Source of the DNA: Thioalkalivibrio nitratireducens
GTDB taxonomy: Bacteria; Pseudomonadota; Gammaproteobacteria; Ectothiorhodospirales; Ectothiorhodospiraceae
Length of the DNA stretch: 9,300 nt
Assembly: GCA_011390385.1 (NCBI GenBank)
Contig: JAABSN010000128.1
Span: forward strand, 1-9,300
Direction: 5' to 3'
Translations under genes and position numbers: made by a program
The notes under the pieces: model-generated
The model's input: the letters and a program-made list of their open reading frames with translations, nothing else
Database searches by the model: none
What the model was told of the DNA's origin: nothing
Part shown: positions 1 through 6,608 of the stretch, in pieces
How the letters are laid out: the number at the start of each line of letters is the position of its first letter
Numbering within the stretch: the first letter of the stretch is position 1

Positions 1-39
1 GGGTGCAGCGCGTCGCAAAATCGTTTTCCAGTCCCCTGT

Positions 40-55
40 CGGCCGATTTCGGCCG
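40..55. repeat. Short perfect inverted repeat in the left flank
   Basis: Two 7-base arms (CGGCCGA and TCGGCCG) flank a 2-base centre. No T-run follows on either strand, so it is not a typical intrinsic terminator. It could be an operator or the end of a gene lying to the left of the window. Apart from this and the tRNA promoter, bases 1-141 show nothing I can support. Confidence 0.4.
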
Positions 56-96
56 CATAGGCTGCCGACGCTGTTCGCAAGAGGCTTTCGTTGGGC

Positions 97-125
97 TTGC
101 ATCAGCGTGCACAGACCGAGATAAT
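97..125 (+). promoter_or_regulatory. Sigma-70-type promoter for tRNA-Arg
   Basis: A -10 box GATAAT (120-125, five of six consensus bases) lies 17 bases after a weak -35 box TTGCAT (97-102). The following discriminator (126-132, GCGCGCC) is entirely G and C, as in stable-RNA promoters repressed by ppGpp. The start point would fall near 132, about 10 bases before the mature tRNA. Boxes and spacing are seen directly; stringent control is inferred from known tRNA and rRNA promoters. Confidence 0.6.
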
Positions 126-141
126 GCGCGCCTGTAGCAAC

Positions 142-218
142 GCGCCCGTAGCTCAGCTGGATAGAGTACCTGGCTACGAACCAGGTGGTCGGAGGTTCGA
201 ATCCTTCCGGGCGCGCCA
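142..218 (+). tRNA. tRNA-Arg, anticodon ACG
   Basis: The 77-base sequence folds as a complete cloverleaf. The acceptor arms are 142-148 and 208-214, the anticodon stem is 169-173 with 181-185, and the T arm has stem 191-195 with 203-207 and loop TTCGAAT. The anticodon ACG is at 176-178. Discriminator G215 and an encoded CCA (216-218) complete the 3' end. The sequence closely resembles E. coli tRNA-Arg(ACG). A34 is normally deaminated to inosine by TadA, so this tRNA reads CGU, CGC and CGA. It stands alone, with its own promoter and terminator. No second copy of its 3' end was seen that would mark an integrated element. Confidence 0.97.
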
Positions 219-231
219 TAGAAAAATCGAT

Positions 232-267
232 AAGGGTCAGAGGCTTGTAACTTCTGATCCTTTTCTC
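232..267 (+). terminator. Intrinsic terminator after tRNA-Arg
   Basis: A 12-bp stem (232-243 with 251-262, including two G-T wobbles) closes a 7-base loop and runs into a T-rich tail from 261 (TTTTCTCGTTT). It begins 14 bases after the tRNA CCA and fits termination of a single-tRNA transcript. Confidence 0.8.
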
Positions 268-438
268 GTTTGGGGCCTCACCTCACCGGTTTACTCTCGT
301 GCAGAACCTCCCCGGACAAGCCCAGAGTAATAGGTTGGGGCAAGCACCGCGAGGTCAGCCGTTAGCCCGTCCGCGAAGCGCGTCTCGGTACCCTCCCGGG
401 TGCGGCAGTGATCACCAGCGTCTCTGAGGAGTCTGTGT

Positions 439-1161
439 TCAGCTGCCGGGCTTGACCGGCACCGGCCCGTAGGGCGAGTTACGAACGCGGTCGTGTTCGT
501 GCATGCGGTAGTGTACGAAGCCGCCCATGTCGCGAAAGTGCAGGAAGGGATTCCCCTCGGCCTCTTCTTCCAGGGTGGAGGTCGGTTTTACCGAGTAATT
601 GTGTCCCGGGTGGATGCAGGTGTGACGGGGCAGGCCGGTGCGCAGATCCTTCAGCGTACGGAACATCTGCTCGGGATCGCCACCGGCGAGGTCGCAACGG
701 CCGCAGCCGAATACGAACAGGGTGTCACCCGTGATCAGGTCGTCGCCCGCCGGAAGGTGGAAGCATGCGGAGCCGGGCGTATGGCCGGGTGTGTGCAGGA
801 AGTGGATCTCGGTATCGCCCAGCTTCATCCGATCGCCGCCGTGGTGCAGTTCCGGCTTGGCCAGAGTGCGGCCCCAGAAATCGGCTTCCGGTTTCAGAAG
901 ATGCAGGCGTGCCGTCGGCGCCGATTCCAGCACCCGCTCGATCCCGTTGATGTGATCATGGTGGCTATGGGTCAGCAACAGGTCGGTGATTTTCAGGCCC
1001 TTTTTCTCGGCGAGGCCAAGGATTTCCTCCGGTTCCCAGGCGGGATCGACCACCGCCGCACGGCCGCTGGCGACGTCTTCGATGACGTAGATGAAGTTTT
1101 CCATCGGCCCGAGTTCCAGGGCGTGGATGCGGTAGGGCAGCTCGGGTGCGGTATTGGTCAT
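439..1161 (-). CDS. Glyoxalase II-like metallo-beta-lactamase-fold hydrolase
   Basis: This 240-residue protein belongs to the GloB-like branch of the metallo-beta-lactamase fold. GloB hydrolyses S-D-lactoylglutathione to lactate and glutathione in the cytoplasm. The dinuclear metal site is complete: THSHHDH gives His65, His67, Asp69 and His70, then His127 (TPGHTPG), bridging Asp146 (TGDTLF) and His187 (HPGHNYS). The segment GCGRCDL (152-158) replaces the GCGRFFEG type of GloB and partly recalls the GRTD motif of persulfide dioxygenases. The tail has TSTLEEEAEGNPFL, like the end of GloB, but the helical glutathione-binding stretch before it is largely missing. No signal peptide is seen. The ATG at 1161 lacks a good Shine-Dalgarno site, though no better start was found. 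Substrate is unproven: it could be lactoylglutathione, another thioester or a sulfur compound. The fold is very secure, the activity much less so. Confidence 0.9.
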   Translation of the reverse strand: MTNTAPELPYRIHALELGPMENFIYVIEDVASGRAAVVDPAWEPEEILGLAEKKGLKITDLLLTHSHHDHINGIERVLESAPTARLHLLKPEADFWGRTLAKPELHHGGDRMKLGDTEIHFLHTPGHTPGSACFHLPAGDDLITGDTLFVFGCGRCDLAGGDPEQMFRTLKDLRTGLPRHTCIHPGHNYSVKPTSTLEEEAEGNPFLHFRDMGGFVHYRMHEHDRVRNSPYGPVPVKPGS

Positions 1162-1253
1162 GGCGACGGTGCGCTCGGGTGCTTGTGTGGACGCTGCTGA
1201 GGGTCAAGCAAAAGCGGGCTGGGTGCAAGCGTTGCCTGGTTCCGGGTTCGGGG

Positions 1254-1296
1254 TAAAACGAAAAAGGCCCGCCGGGCAAACTGCCGGGCGGGCCTT
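1254..1296 (-). terminator. Intrinsic terminator after the DUF2892 gene
   Basis: A very stable stem pairs 1264-1278 with 1282-1296 (14 of 15 pairs, one G-G mismatch) around a 3-base loop. On the minus strand it is followed by a T-rich run (complement of 1254-1265). It therefore ends transcripts arriving from gltA and the DUF2892 gene, and separates them from the metallo-hydrolase gene, which needs its own promoter within 1162-1253. No clear promoter was found there, only a TTGACC -35-like hexamer. Confidence 0.9.
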
Positions 1297-1317
1297 CACG
1301 AGGATCAGGCGTCGCGT

Positions 1318-1521
1318 TTAACTGAACGCCTGTCCGGGGGTTACGCCCATTTTTTTCAGGATGATGGCCAGCGGGCAGAAGCCGGTAAACGCCGACTGCA
1401 GCAGGTTGATGCCGACGAAGGCGGTCAGCAGCAGCCAGGCGGGGCTGACCAGCCAGGCCAGAAGGGCACTCAGAAGGACGACGACGCCGGCACCGGCGAG
1501 AACGAGTTGGTCAATGCGCAT
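1318..1521 (-). CDS. DUF2892 (YgaP transmembrane-type) inner membrane protein
   Basis: This 67-residue protein has two hydrophobic segments (about residues 6-25 and 27-46). The C-terminal stretch [14 protein letters not shown] is the hallmark of the DUF2892 family, which also forms the membrane part of the E. coli rhodanese YgaP. The family often sits beside rhodaneses or metallo-beta-lactamase sulfur enzymes; its biochemical role is unknown. The ATG at 1521 is chosen because GGGAG (1529-1533) lies 7 bases upstream and the family begins with this short N-terminus. The frame stays open to 1710, but that extension overlaps the end of gltA and has no membrane-protein character. The gene lies 86 bases after gltA, with no clear terminator between them, so partial co-transcription is possible. 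The intrinsic terminator follows shortly after its stop. Confidence 0.88.
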   Translation of the reverse strand: MRIDQLVLAGAGVVVLLSALLAWLVSPAWLLLTAFVGINLLQSAFTGFCPLAIILKKMGVTPGQAFS

Positions 1522-1551
1522 GGTTAATCTCCCATCGTATAAGTTGGTACT

Positions 1552-1580
1552 AATGTACGGATGTCTCGATACCAGCGCAA
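1552..1580 (-). promoter_or_regulatory. Candidate promoter for the DUF2892 gene
   Basis: On the minus strand, TTGCGC (complement of 1575-1580) lies 17 bases before TACATT (complement of 1552-1557). The -10 box matches four of six consensus bases and the -35 box three of six. Transcription would start near 1545, giving a leader of about 24 bases that contains the GGGAG ribosome site. This is a weak match in a GC-rich genome, and read-through from gltA is the alternative. Confidence 0.35.
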
Positions 1581-1607
1581 GCGAACCGCATCCACGATGA
1601 GGCTGGA

Positions 1608-2909
1608 TCAGCGGTCCTCGATCGCGATGTAGTCCCGTGTCTTGGATCCGGTATAGAGCTGGCGCGGACGGCCGATACGGGACTCGGGGTCCTGCATCAT
1701 CTCGTTCCAATGGGAAATCCAGCCGACGGTGCGCGCAAGCGCGAAGATGACGGTGAACATGTTCAGCGGAATGCCCATCGCGCGCAGGATGATCCCGGAG
1801 TAGAAGTCGACGTTGGGATAGAGCTTGCGCTCGACGAAATACTCGTCTTCGAGAGCGATCTTCTCCAGCTTCAACGCCACCTCGAACAGCGGATCGTGTT
1901 CGCTACCGCCCATCTCGGCGAGCAGTTTATGGGTCATCTCGCGGATGATCTTTGCCCGCGGGTCATAGTTCTTGTACACGCGGTGGCCGAATCCCATCAG
2001 CCGGAACGGATCGTCCTTGTCTTTCGCCCGGGCAACGAATTCATCCACCGTCTTGCCGCTGTGCACGATGTCCTCGAGCATCATCACGACTTTCTCGTTG
2101 GCGCCACCGTGCAGTGGCCCCCAGAGCGAGGCAATCCCCGCGGAGATGGCCGCGAACGGATTGGCCTCGGAGCTGCCGGACAGGCGTACGGTCGATGTGG
2201 AGGCATTCTGTTCGTGGTCAGCGTGCAGAATCAGGATCAGGTCCAGCGCGCGAACGAAGATGGGGTCCGGCTCGTAGGTACTGGTCGGCACCCCGAACAT
2301 CATCGCGAGGAAATTCCCGGTGTACGACAGGCGGTTCTTCGGGTACATGAACGGCTGGCCGTTGGCGTACTTGTAGGACCAGGCGGCGATCGTGGGCATC
2401 TTCGAGATCAGGCGGTGCGCCGAGATCTTCCGGTGTTCCGGGTTATGAACGTCGGTGGCGTCGTGGTAGAACGCCGACAGCGCGCCAACGACGCCGACCA
2501 TGATCGCCATCGGATGCGCGTCATGCCGGAAACCGTCGTAGAAACCGCGCACGGCCTCGTGCATCATCGAGTGTTCCTTGATGATGCGGGAGAACTCGTG
2601 GAGTTCGTCGGAAGAAGGCAAGTCTCCGTTCAGCAGCAGGTAGCAGACTTCGAGGTAGGTACTCTGCTCGGCCAGCTGTTCGATCGGGTAGCCCCGATAG
2701 AGCAGGGTTCCCTCGTCGCCGTCGATGAACGTCACGGCACTGCTGCAGCTCGCCGTGGACATGAAGCCGGGGTCGTAGGTGAAGTAGCCCAGCTCCTTGT
2801 ACAACGAGCGGATGTCGATACAGTCCGGGCCGTGGCTGCCCTGGTGAACGGGCAGTTCGATGACCTTGCCGGTCGTGTTGTCGGTGAGCGTTACGGTCTT
2901 GGAAGTCAT
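1608..2909 (-). CDS. gltA: Citrate synthase, hexameric Gram-negative type
   Basis: This enzyme condenses acetyl-CoA and oxaloacetate into citrate and CoA, the entry step of the TCA cycle, in the cytoplasm. The 433-residue length matches the E. coli GltA class (about 427). An N-terminal beta-rich region (about 1-50), typical of the NADH-inhibited hexameric enzymes, precedes the catalytic core. The catalytic triad is visible as His267 (WGPLHGGAN), His309 ([14 protein letters not shown]) and Asp368 (PNVDFYSG). The conserved [15 protein letters not shown] segment (228-242) supplies further active-site residues. The ATG at 2909 is fixed by AAGGAG (2915-2920) 5 bases upstream. NADH inhibition is inferred from the subclass. 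No TCA-cycle neighbours lie in the window; a hydrolase remnant precedes it and a DUF2892 gene follows. Confidence 0.98.
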   Translation of the reverse strand: MTSKTVTLTDNTTGKVIELPVHQGSHGPDCIDIRSLYKELGYFTYDPGFMSTASCSSAVTFIDGDEGTLLYRGYPIEQLAEQSTYLEVCYLLLNGDLPSSDELHEFSRIIKEHSMMHEAVRGFYDGFRHDAHPMAIMVGVVGALSAFYHDATDVHNPEHRKISAHRLISKMPTIAAWSYKYANGQPFMYPKNRLSYTGNFLAMMFGVPTSTYEPDPIFVRALDLILILHADHEQNASTSTVRLSGSSEANPFAAISAGIASLWGPLHGGANEKVVMMLEDIVHSGKTVDEFVARAKDKDDPFRLMGFGHRVYKNYDPRAKIIREMTHKLLAEMGGSEHDPLFEVALKLEKIALEDEYFVERKLYPNVDFYSGIILRAMGIPLNMFTVIFALARTVGWISHWNEMMQDPESRIGRPRQLYTGSKTRDYIAIEDR

Positions 2910-2963
2910 TGGGGCTCCTTGCGTGTACCGGGCCGATGGACGGCGGAGTCACTGCTGCGGTTC

Positions 2964-2992
2964 AGTGTAATTCGTTGTTGAGTGCACTGCAC
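2964..2992 (-). promoter_or_regulatory. Candidate gltA control region with an inverted repeat
   Basis: A -10-like hexamer TACACT (complement of 2964-2969, four of six matches) would start gltA transcripts about 45-50 bases before the ATG. At the matching -35 distance there is no good hexamer. Instead a perfect inverted repeat, GTGCA-C-TGCAC, lies at 2982-2992. A weak -35 overlapped by a dyad would fit an activator or repressor site, but this rests on the pattern alone. Confidence 0.3.
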
Positions 2993-3001
2993 CATTTGTC
3001 C

Positions 3002-3226
3002 TCAGAGTACCAGCCCGAGCGTCTCTCCGAGCTCCCGGCTGGATAACACGTGGCAGTAGATCATGTTGATCACCTCCAGTTCGTGACGGTGCAGCGCCTC
3101 TGTTCCCGCGGCACAGCAATCTTCCACCAGGACCACATTGAAGCTCTCATCCGCCAGGCTGCGTACAGTGGACGATACACATTGGTCGGTGTAAATACCG
3201 GTTATCACGACGTTGCGGATGCCCAT
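3002..3226 (-). pseudogene. 3' remnant of an isochorismatase-family cysteine hydrolase
   Basis: The 74 residues correspond to the C-terminal third of an isochorismatase-like hydrolase (family about 180-220 residues; members include nicotinamidases, N-carbamoylsarcosine amidases and biuret hydrolases). The segment VVITGIYTDQCVSSTVRSLA carries the family nucleophile, Cys16 here, and VVLVEDCCAAGTEALHRHEL matches the usual next strand. The catalytic Asp and Lys, which lie in the N-terminal half of the family, are absent. An in-frame TGA (3233-3235) stands two codons before the ATG, and no homologous N-terminal sequence is recognisable in any frame upstream. The visible break looks like a deletion or rearrangement with unrelated DNA beyond it. 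No ribosome site was noted, so translation is unlikely. Substrate cannot be assigned. Confidence 0.75.
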
Positions 3227-3322
3227 ATTGGTTCACTCCGAAATGTCCGCTCGTGGTTTGAACCCATCGGGCCCTGGGCGTAGCCCGCGGTGGGGATCAA
3301 GCAGAAAACGTGCCATTTTTTG

Positions 3323-3349
3323 CGGTGCCCGGTGACGCGCCGGGCGCCG
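3323..3349. repeat. 10-bp hairpin in the gap between remnant and ClpP-like gene
   Basis: Arms 3323-3332 and 3340-3349 pair over 10 bp (one G-T) around a 7-base loop. A run of six T lies before it on the plus strand, so no T-tract follows on either strand, which argues against an intrinsic terminator. Bases 3236-3519 otherwise contain no gene or clear promoter that I can support. Confidence 0.45.
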
Positions 3350-3519
3350 ACCGATGTTGCAGGGTGGCTGATCACGGGGCCAATTGCACCCTTTTGCATT
3401 CTGGCTGAAGATGACGGCATGGTGGATTGCACATCCCATACCGCTGCGAACAGGGGCGTCCCGGTACGCTCAGTCGCTCGGACAGAAGCCTTGTGGTTTG
3501 AGCGTGAGGACTCCTGCAG

Positions 3520-4476
3520 GTGAGCTATATTCGCCGGCACTGGCGCGGCGAGCTCAGCCTGCCCGTGGCGTTCTGGATCAACTTCGTGGCGCTCAACCTG
3601 GTTCTGCTGCTTCTACGGCCGGCTGCGGAGCAGGTGCTGGTCGCGATGGCTCTGGACGACGATCCCCGGTTCATGGCACGGGTAGCGCTCGTGCACGTAG
3701 CCTTCGTCTACGGCCTGATCTACCCCTGGCAGATCGTCGGCACGTGGCGCTCTGCTGGACGCTGGCTCGTTCAGCAGCAACGCTGGTTGTGGCCTGTCGC
3801 GGGGCGCGCGGTCGTGGCGATCAGCATAGCCGGAACCGTCGTGACGCTGGCGGCGGGGGCGCCGGTATACCGAGACGTTGTCGCCATCGCCGTCGGGCCG
3901 GACCGATATGCGAACTACTCGGTCAAGCGTATCGGCAACGGGTCGCTGGTCCATTTCCAGGGCTATCTCGGCTATCGCGCTGCGCGGGATCTGCGCCGGG
4001 TGCTGGCGTCGGGCCCGGAGGTGCGCGGAATCATTCTGGACAGTTCGGGCGGATGGATCGCGTCGGGGCGCAGCCTGGGCCGCGTGATCGAGGAGAGCGG
4101 GCTGAACACGTATTCGTTCGAAGGCTGCCACTCGGCCTGTGCCACGGCGTTCATCGCGGGGAGGAACCGCTACCTGGCGGATGAGGCCCGTCTGGGTTTC
4201 CACCAATACGCGGTCCCGTTCGGCGGGCTCGAGCCCTACTCGAACATGTGGATGGAGCAACAACGCGATCTTCAGTATTTCCAGAGCCAGGGTGTCAGCC
4301 CAGGCTTCCTCGCGCGCCTGTTCCAGGCGGAACACGAGGAGGCGTGGTACCCGAGTCAACGGGAATTGATGGCGGCGCAGGTCATCACCGGCGTGGTCCG
4401 TTCCGAGGAGGTGCTGTTCGGCGTCGACGCGGGCGCACGAATGCTGACAAGGGATCCCGGCAGCGCCGATGAGTGA
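3520..4476 (+). CDS. Membrane-anchored ClpP/crotonase-fold serine hydrolase-like protein
   Basis: This 318-residue protein has three predicted membrane segments (about 15-33, 54-72 and 97-112), then a domain resembling COG3904-type periplasmic ClpP-like proteins. ILDSSGG (172-178) corresponds to the oxyanion strand of ClpP (NSPGG). GCHSACATAFIAG (202-214) holds the probable nucleophile Ser205 inside a CxSAC motif, and LGFHQY (225-230) gives probable His228. The third catalytic residue is not certain. By the positive-inside rule the N-terminus (Arg5, Arg6, Arg9) and the loop with Arg77, Arg81, Arg88 and Arg96 are cytoplasmic, which puts the catalytic domain in the periplasm. Cys203 and Cys207 could be paired there. 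The start is GTG at 3520, with GAGGA (3506-3510) 9 bases upstream. The gene stands alone, convergent with the M1-like gene. The role is unknown; cleavage of membrane or envelope proteins is an inference from the fold. Confidence 0.85.
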   Translation: MSYIRRHWRGELSLPVAFWINFVALNLVLLLLRPAAEQVLVAMALDDDPRFMARVALVHVAFVYGLIYPWQIVGTWRSAGRWLVQQQRWLWPVAGRAVVAISIAGTVVTLAAGAPVYRDVVAIAVGPDRYANYSVKRIGNGSLVHFQGYLGYRAARDLRRVLASGPEVRGIILDSSGGWIASGRSLGRVIEESGLNTYSFEGCHSACATAFIAGRNRYLADEARLGFHQYAVPFGGLEPYSNMWMEQQRDLQYFQSQGVSPGFLARLFQAEHEEAWYPSQRELMAAQVITGVVRSEEVLFGVDAGARMLTRDPGSADE

Positions 4477-4649
4477 GACATCGGATTCCTTGGATCGCGC
4501 CGGATCGCCACGGAAACTCGGCTGATGACCCTTTCGCGCGCAAGACATGCTTCTGCGATGTCCTGTCCTTGTGGGTGCCTGCCCTGTAGGGGCCGGTTGA
4601 GTTCGCGTTGAATCAGCCAACCCGGGAAACTCGCGCTCCCCGGATCAGT

Positions 4650-6584
4650 TCAGTTCAGCTCGATGCGCAGGGGATTGGTCTCGGACTCCCAGACTCCGAA
4701 TTCGGTGCTGCGTCCGCCGGCATCCTGGACCAGATAACTGCGATGCCCATGATGACGTAACGCACCGACCAGGTTACGAAGGCCCTCGATCTCGCTACTG
4801 CTGATCACGGCGGTCCGTGTGCCGGGGAGGGTCCACATGCGTGCATGTCCCTGCCGGGCGAGGTCCTTGGGAGCCTGCGGAGCGCCGGCGGCATCGAGCC
4901 AGCGGATCACATCCTCGGTACTCCCGATGACCAGCAGCGGCTGGTTCGCATCGAAAGTGCTTGTCGTCTCCGGTGTATGTTCGAGTACCGCCCGCGCGAA
5001 GGGGGCAAGGCCATCCTGTGTGGCGATGAGCCGCGTGTTCGGGTTCAGACTGACCGTCCGGAAGATCGGCGGCGGGTCTGGAAGCCGGCGCAGAACGTCG
5101 AAATCGGGATCGGCGGTGACCGCTTGCGCTGCTTCACCCAGTGCCAGTTCGAAACGGCTCCCGCGCGTTTGCAGTGGAATCAGGTGGCGCTCCTGGCCCG
5201 CGCCTGTCTCGATGACGATGGGTACCTGCAGGGGCCATGGCGCCGCGGCCTGCACCTGTGCCAGTTCGCCGCTGAGAACCCATCCGGAACCGTTCTCCTC
5301 CTGCTGTACCGAGTGCAGACTGATTTCCGGCAGCCCAGCACGATCCAGCCAGGGTGTGAAGAAAAGACGCAGATCGCGGCCGGCGGCGTGACTGAAGGCT
5401 TCCGTGAGATCGTTCCAGCCAGCGACATCGAACATGTGCCGTTCGTTGAGTCTCCGCGCGCCGGCGTCAAAGGCCTCGTCTCCGATACGCTCGCGGAGCA
5501 TGTGGAACAGCAATGCCCCCCGGTTGTAGCCGACGATGCGATTGGTCCCCTGGTTGCCGCCCCGGAATGTCCGCAAAGGACGGTCAGCCTCCTCCGGCAG
5601 CCAGGCGAGATCGAGCAGCCAGCGGTATCGGGTGTCTCGTGCCTCGCCACGCAGCGCATCCAGATGGTAATCCGCCATGTACGTCGTGAGGCCCTCGGCC
5701 CAGTTCCCGTTCGCGTAGTCGATACGCACGCCGGTGCCCCACCAGTTGTGCATCAGTTCGTGCGCGAGCGAGGTTCGAGGAATGAAGGGTAGCGGAATCA
5801 CCCGCTCACCCAGAAGGGTGAAGCCGGGAAAAGCAAAGCCCACGGGCATCGGCGAAGCGGCAATGGTGAAACTGTCGTAAGGGTACGGTCCAGCGTGTGC
5901 GCTGAACATCGCGAGGTACTGTTTCGCGTGCTTGAGGTAATCCTCTGCATGGGTAGCATCGAGGCTTTCCGGAAAAAGCGTTCGAACTTGAACACCATCG
6001 GCTTCAAGGATCCGTTCCTCCCAAGAGCCGGTGGCGACGGCAATCGAGGCGGTACGCGGATGCGTGTACACAGCTCGGTACCATCCATCGTCGGATACGG
6101 GCTTGCCTTGCAGGGATCCGGTGGCCACGAAGCGTTGGCCCTCGGGCACCCGGGCCTCGAGTCGCAAGGCAAAGGACTCCTGCCCGAACCGCGGATACCA
6201 GTTGTCCCCCTCGGGAAGAAAGCCGCCGTCCGTGGTCAAGAACAGCCTGCTGCGCCATGGATCGCCGGCCGGCAACTGGCCCGCCCAGGCGACGGTGACC
6301 TCGGATGCGTCCGGCACCTCGATTCGGTACCGTCCCGGCGCGACGCGCACGATGGGCAATTCGATTTCACCGGCACGCGCCGTTGGCGACGCCAGTTCAT
6401 CGAGCAGCAGGAACTCGTGAGAGCCGGTCGGCAGGTACAGCGACAGTTCACCCTCGATCTTGCGAGCTGCCGGATCGAGAGTCAGGCCCATCCGCCACTC
6501 CGGGGTCCCGGCGAGGGTGGAGCTGGGTGTCAGCAGTACTGACACGACAAGAAGGAGCGCGACAAGGGTCCGGGTGCTTTTCAT
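4650..6584 (-). CDS. Secreted M1-like (gluzincin) metallopeptidase
   Basis: The 644-residue protein resembles M1-family zinc aminopeptidases. A signal peptide (about 1-25, cleavage near STLAG) predicts export. A beta-rich region (about 27-200) precedes the catalytic domain. The zinc site is HELMH (His275, Glu276, His279) followed by NWWG, and the third ligand is Glu297 in NWAEGLTTYMADY. The spacing is one residue shorter than the classical HExxH-X18-E, apparently a subfamily trait. Tyr353 (VGYNRGALLFHMLR) fits the transition-state tyrosine. The exopeptidase GAMEN motif is not seen; VGFAFPGFTLLG (248-259) sits at its place. That makes classical aminopeptidase specificity uncertain. The C-terminal part (about 500-644) is unrecognised. 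The start lacks a strong ribosome site (only AGCGGA about 7 bases away) and lies 24 bases after the stop of the ChaN-like gene, so translation may depend on it. Confidence 0.9.
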   Translation of the reverse strand: MKSTRTLVALLLVVSVLLTPSSTLAGTPEWRMGLTLDPAARKIEGELSLYLPTGSHEFLLLDELASPTARAGEIELPIVRVAPGRYRIEVPDASEVTVAWAGQLPAGDPWRSRLFLTTDGGFLPEGDNWYPRFGQESFALRLEARVPEGQRFVATGSLQGKPVSDDGWYRAVYTHPRTASIAVATGSWEERILEADGVQVRTLFPESLDATHAEDYLKHAKQYLAMFSAHAGPYPYDSFTIAASPMPVGFAFPGFTLLGERVIPLPFIPRTSLAHELMHNWWGTGVRIDYANGNWAEGLTTYMADYHLDALRGEARDTRYRWLLDLAWLPEEADRPLRTFRGGNQGTNRIVGYNRGALLFHMLRERIGDEAFDAGARRLNERHMFDVAGWNDLTEAFSHAAGRDLRLFFTPWLDRAGLPEISLHSVQQEENGSGWVLSGELAQVQAAAPWPLQVPIVIETGAGQERHLIPLQTRGSRFELALGEAAQAVTADPDFDVLRRLPDPPPIFRTVSLNPNTRLIATQDGLAPFARAVLEHTPETTSTFDANQPLLVIGSTEDVIRWLDAAGAPQAPKDLARQGHARMWTLPGTRTAVISSSEIEGLRNLVGALRHHGHRSYLVQDAGGRSTEFGVWESETNPLRIELN

Positions 6585-6608
6585 TGCGATGTCCGCTGCA
6601 AGGCCGGA

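Noticed and set aside
142..218. tRNA as an integration site for a genomic island
   Set aside because: No repeat of the tRNA 3' end, integrase or phage gene appears in the window.
91..330. 79-codon frame across the tRNA
   Set aside because: It translates the tRNA and its terminator, so it is not a gene.
389..401. Small ACCC/GGGT hairpin downstream of the metallo-hydrolase
   Set aside because: Only 4-5 pairs and no T-run on the minus strand; too weak to call a terminator.
493..1200. 235-codon plus-strand frame opposite the metallo-hydrolase
   Set aside because: Antisense shadow of a gene with an intact metal site; no recognisable domain.
1318..1710. 130-codon version of the DUF2892 gene
   Set aside because: The extra 63 residues overlap the gltA 3' end and look random. 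The ATG at 1521 has its own GGGAG site and family-typical N-terminus.
1710..2981. 423-codon open frame on the plus strand opposite gltA
   Set aside because: It mirrors a citrate synthase with complete catalytic residues, and its product is low-complexity with many Val, Arg and His and no motif. Long antisense frames are expected in GC-rich coding DNA.
3205..3540. 111-codon minus-strand frame upstream of the hydrolase remnant, as a possible frameshifted N-terminal half
   Set aside because: Its product shows none of the isochorismatase N-terminal features (catalytic Asp strand or Lys region), so a simple frameshift does not explain the truncation.
4544..4562. Imperfect GACAT/ATGTC stem between the convergent genes
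   Set aside because: Short, bulged and without a T-tract. Nothing in 4477-4649 qualifies as a terminator.
3613..4620. 335-codon minus-strand frame opposite the ClpP-like gene
   Set aside because: Arg- and Pro-rich product without domains. The plus strand has a ribosome site, membrane segments and active-site motifs.
4845..5792. 315-codon plus-strand frame inside the M1-like gene
   Set aside because: Antisense to the zinc-site-bearing frame; no motif or ribosome site.
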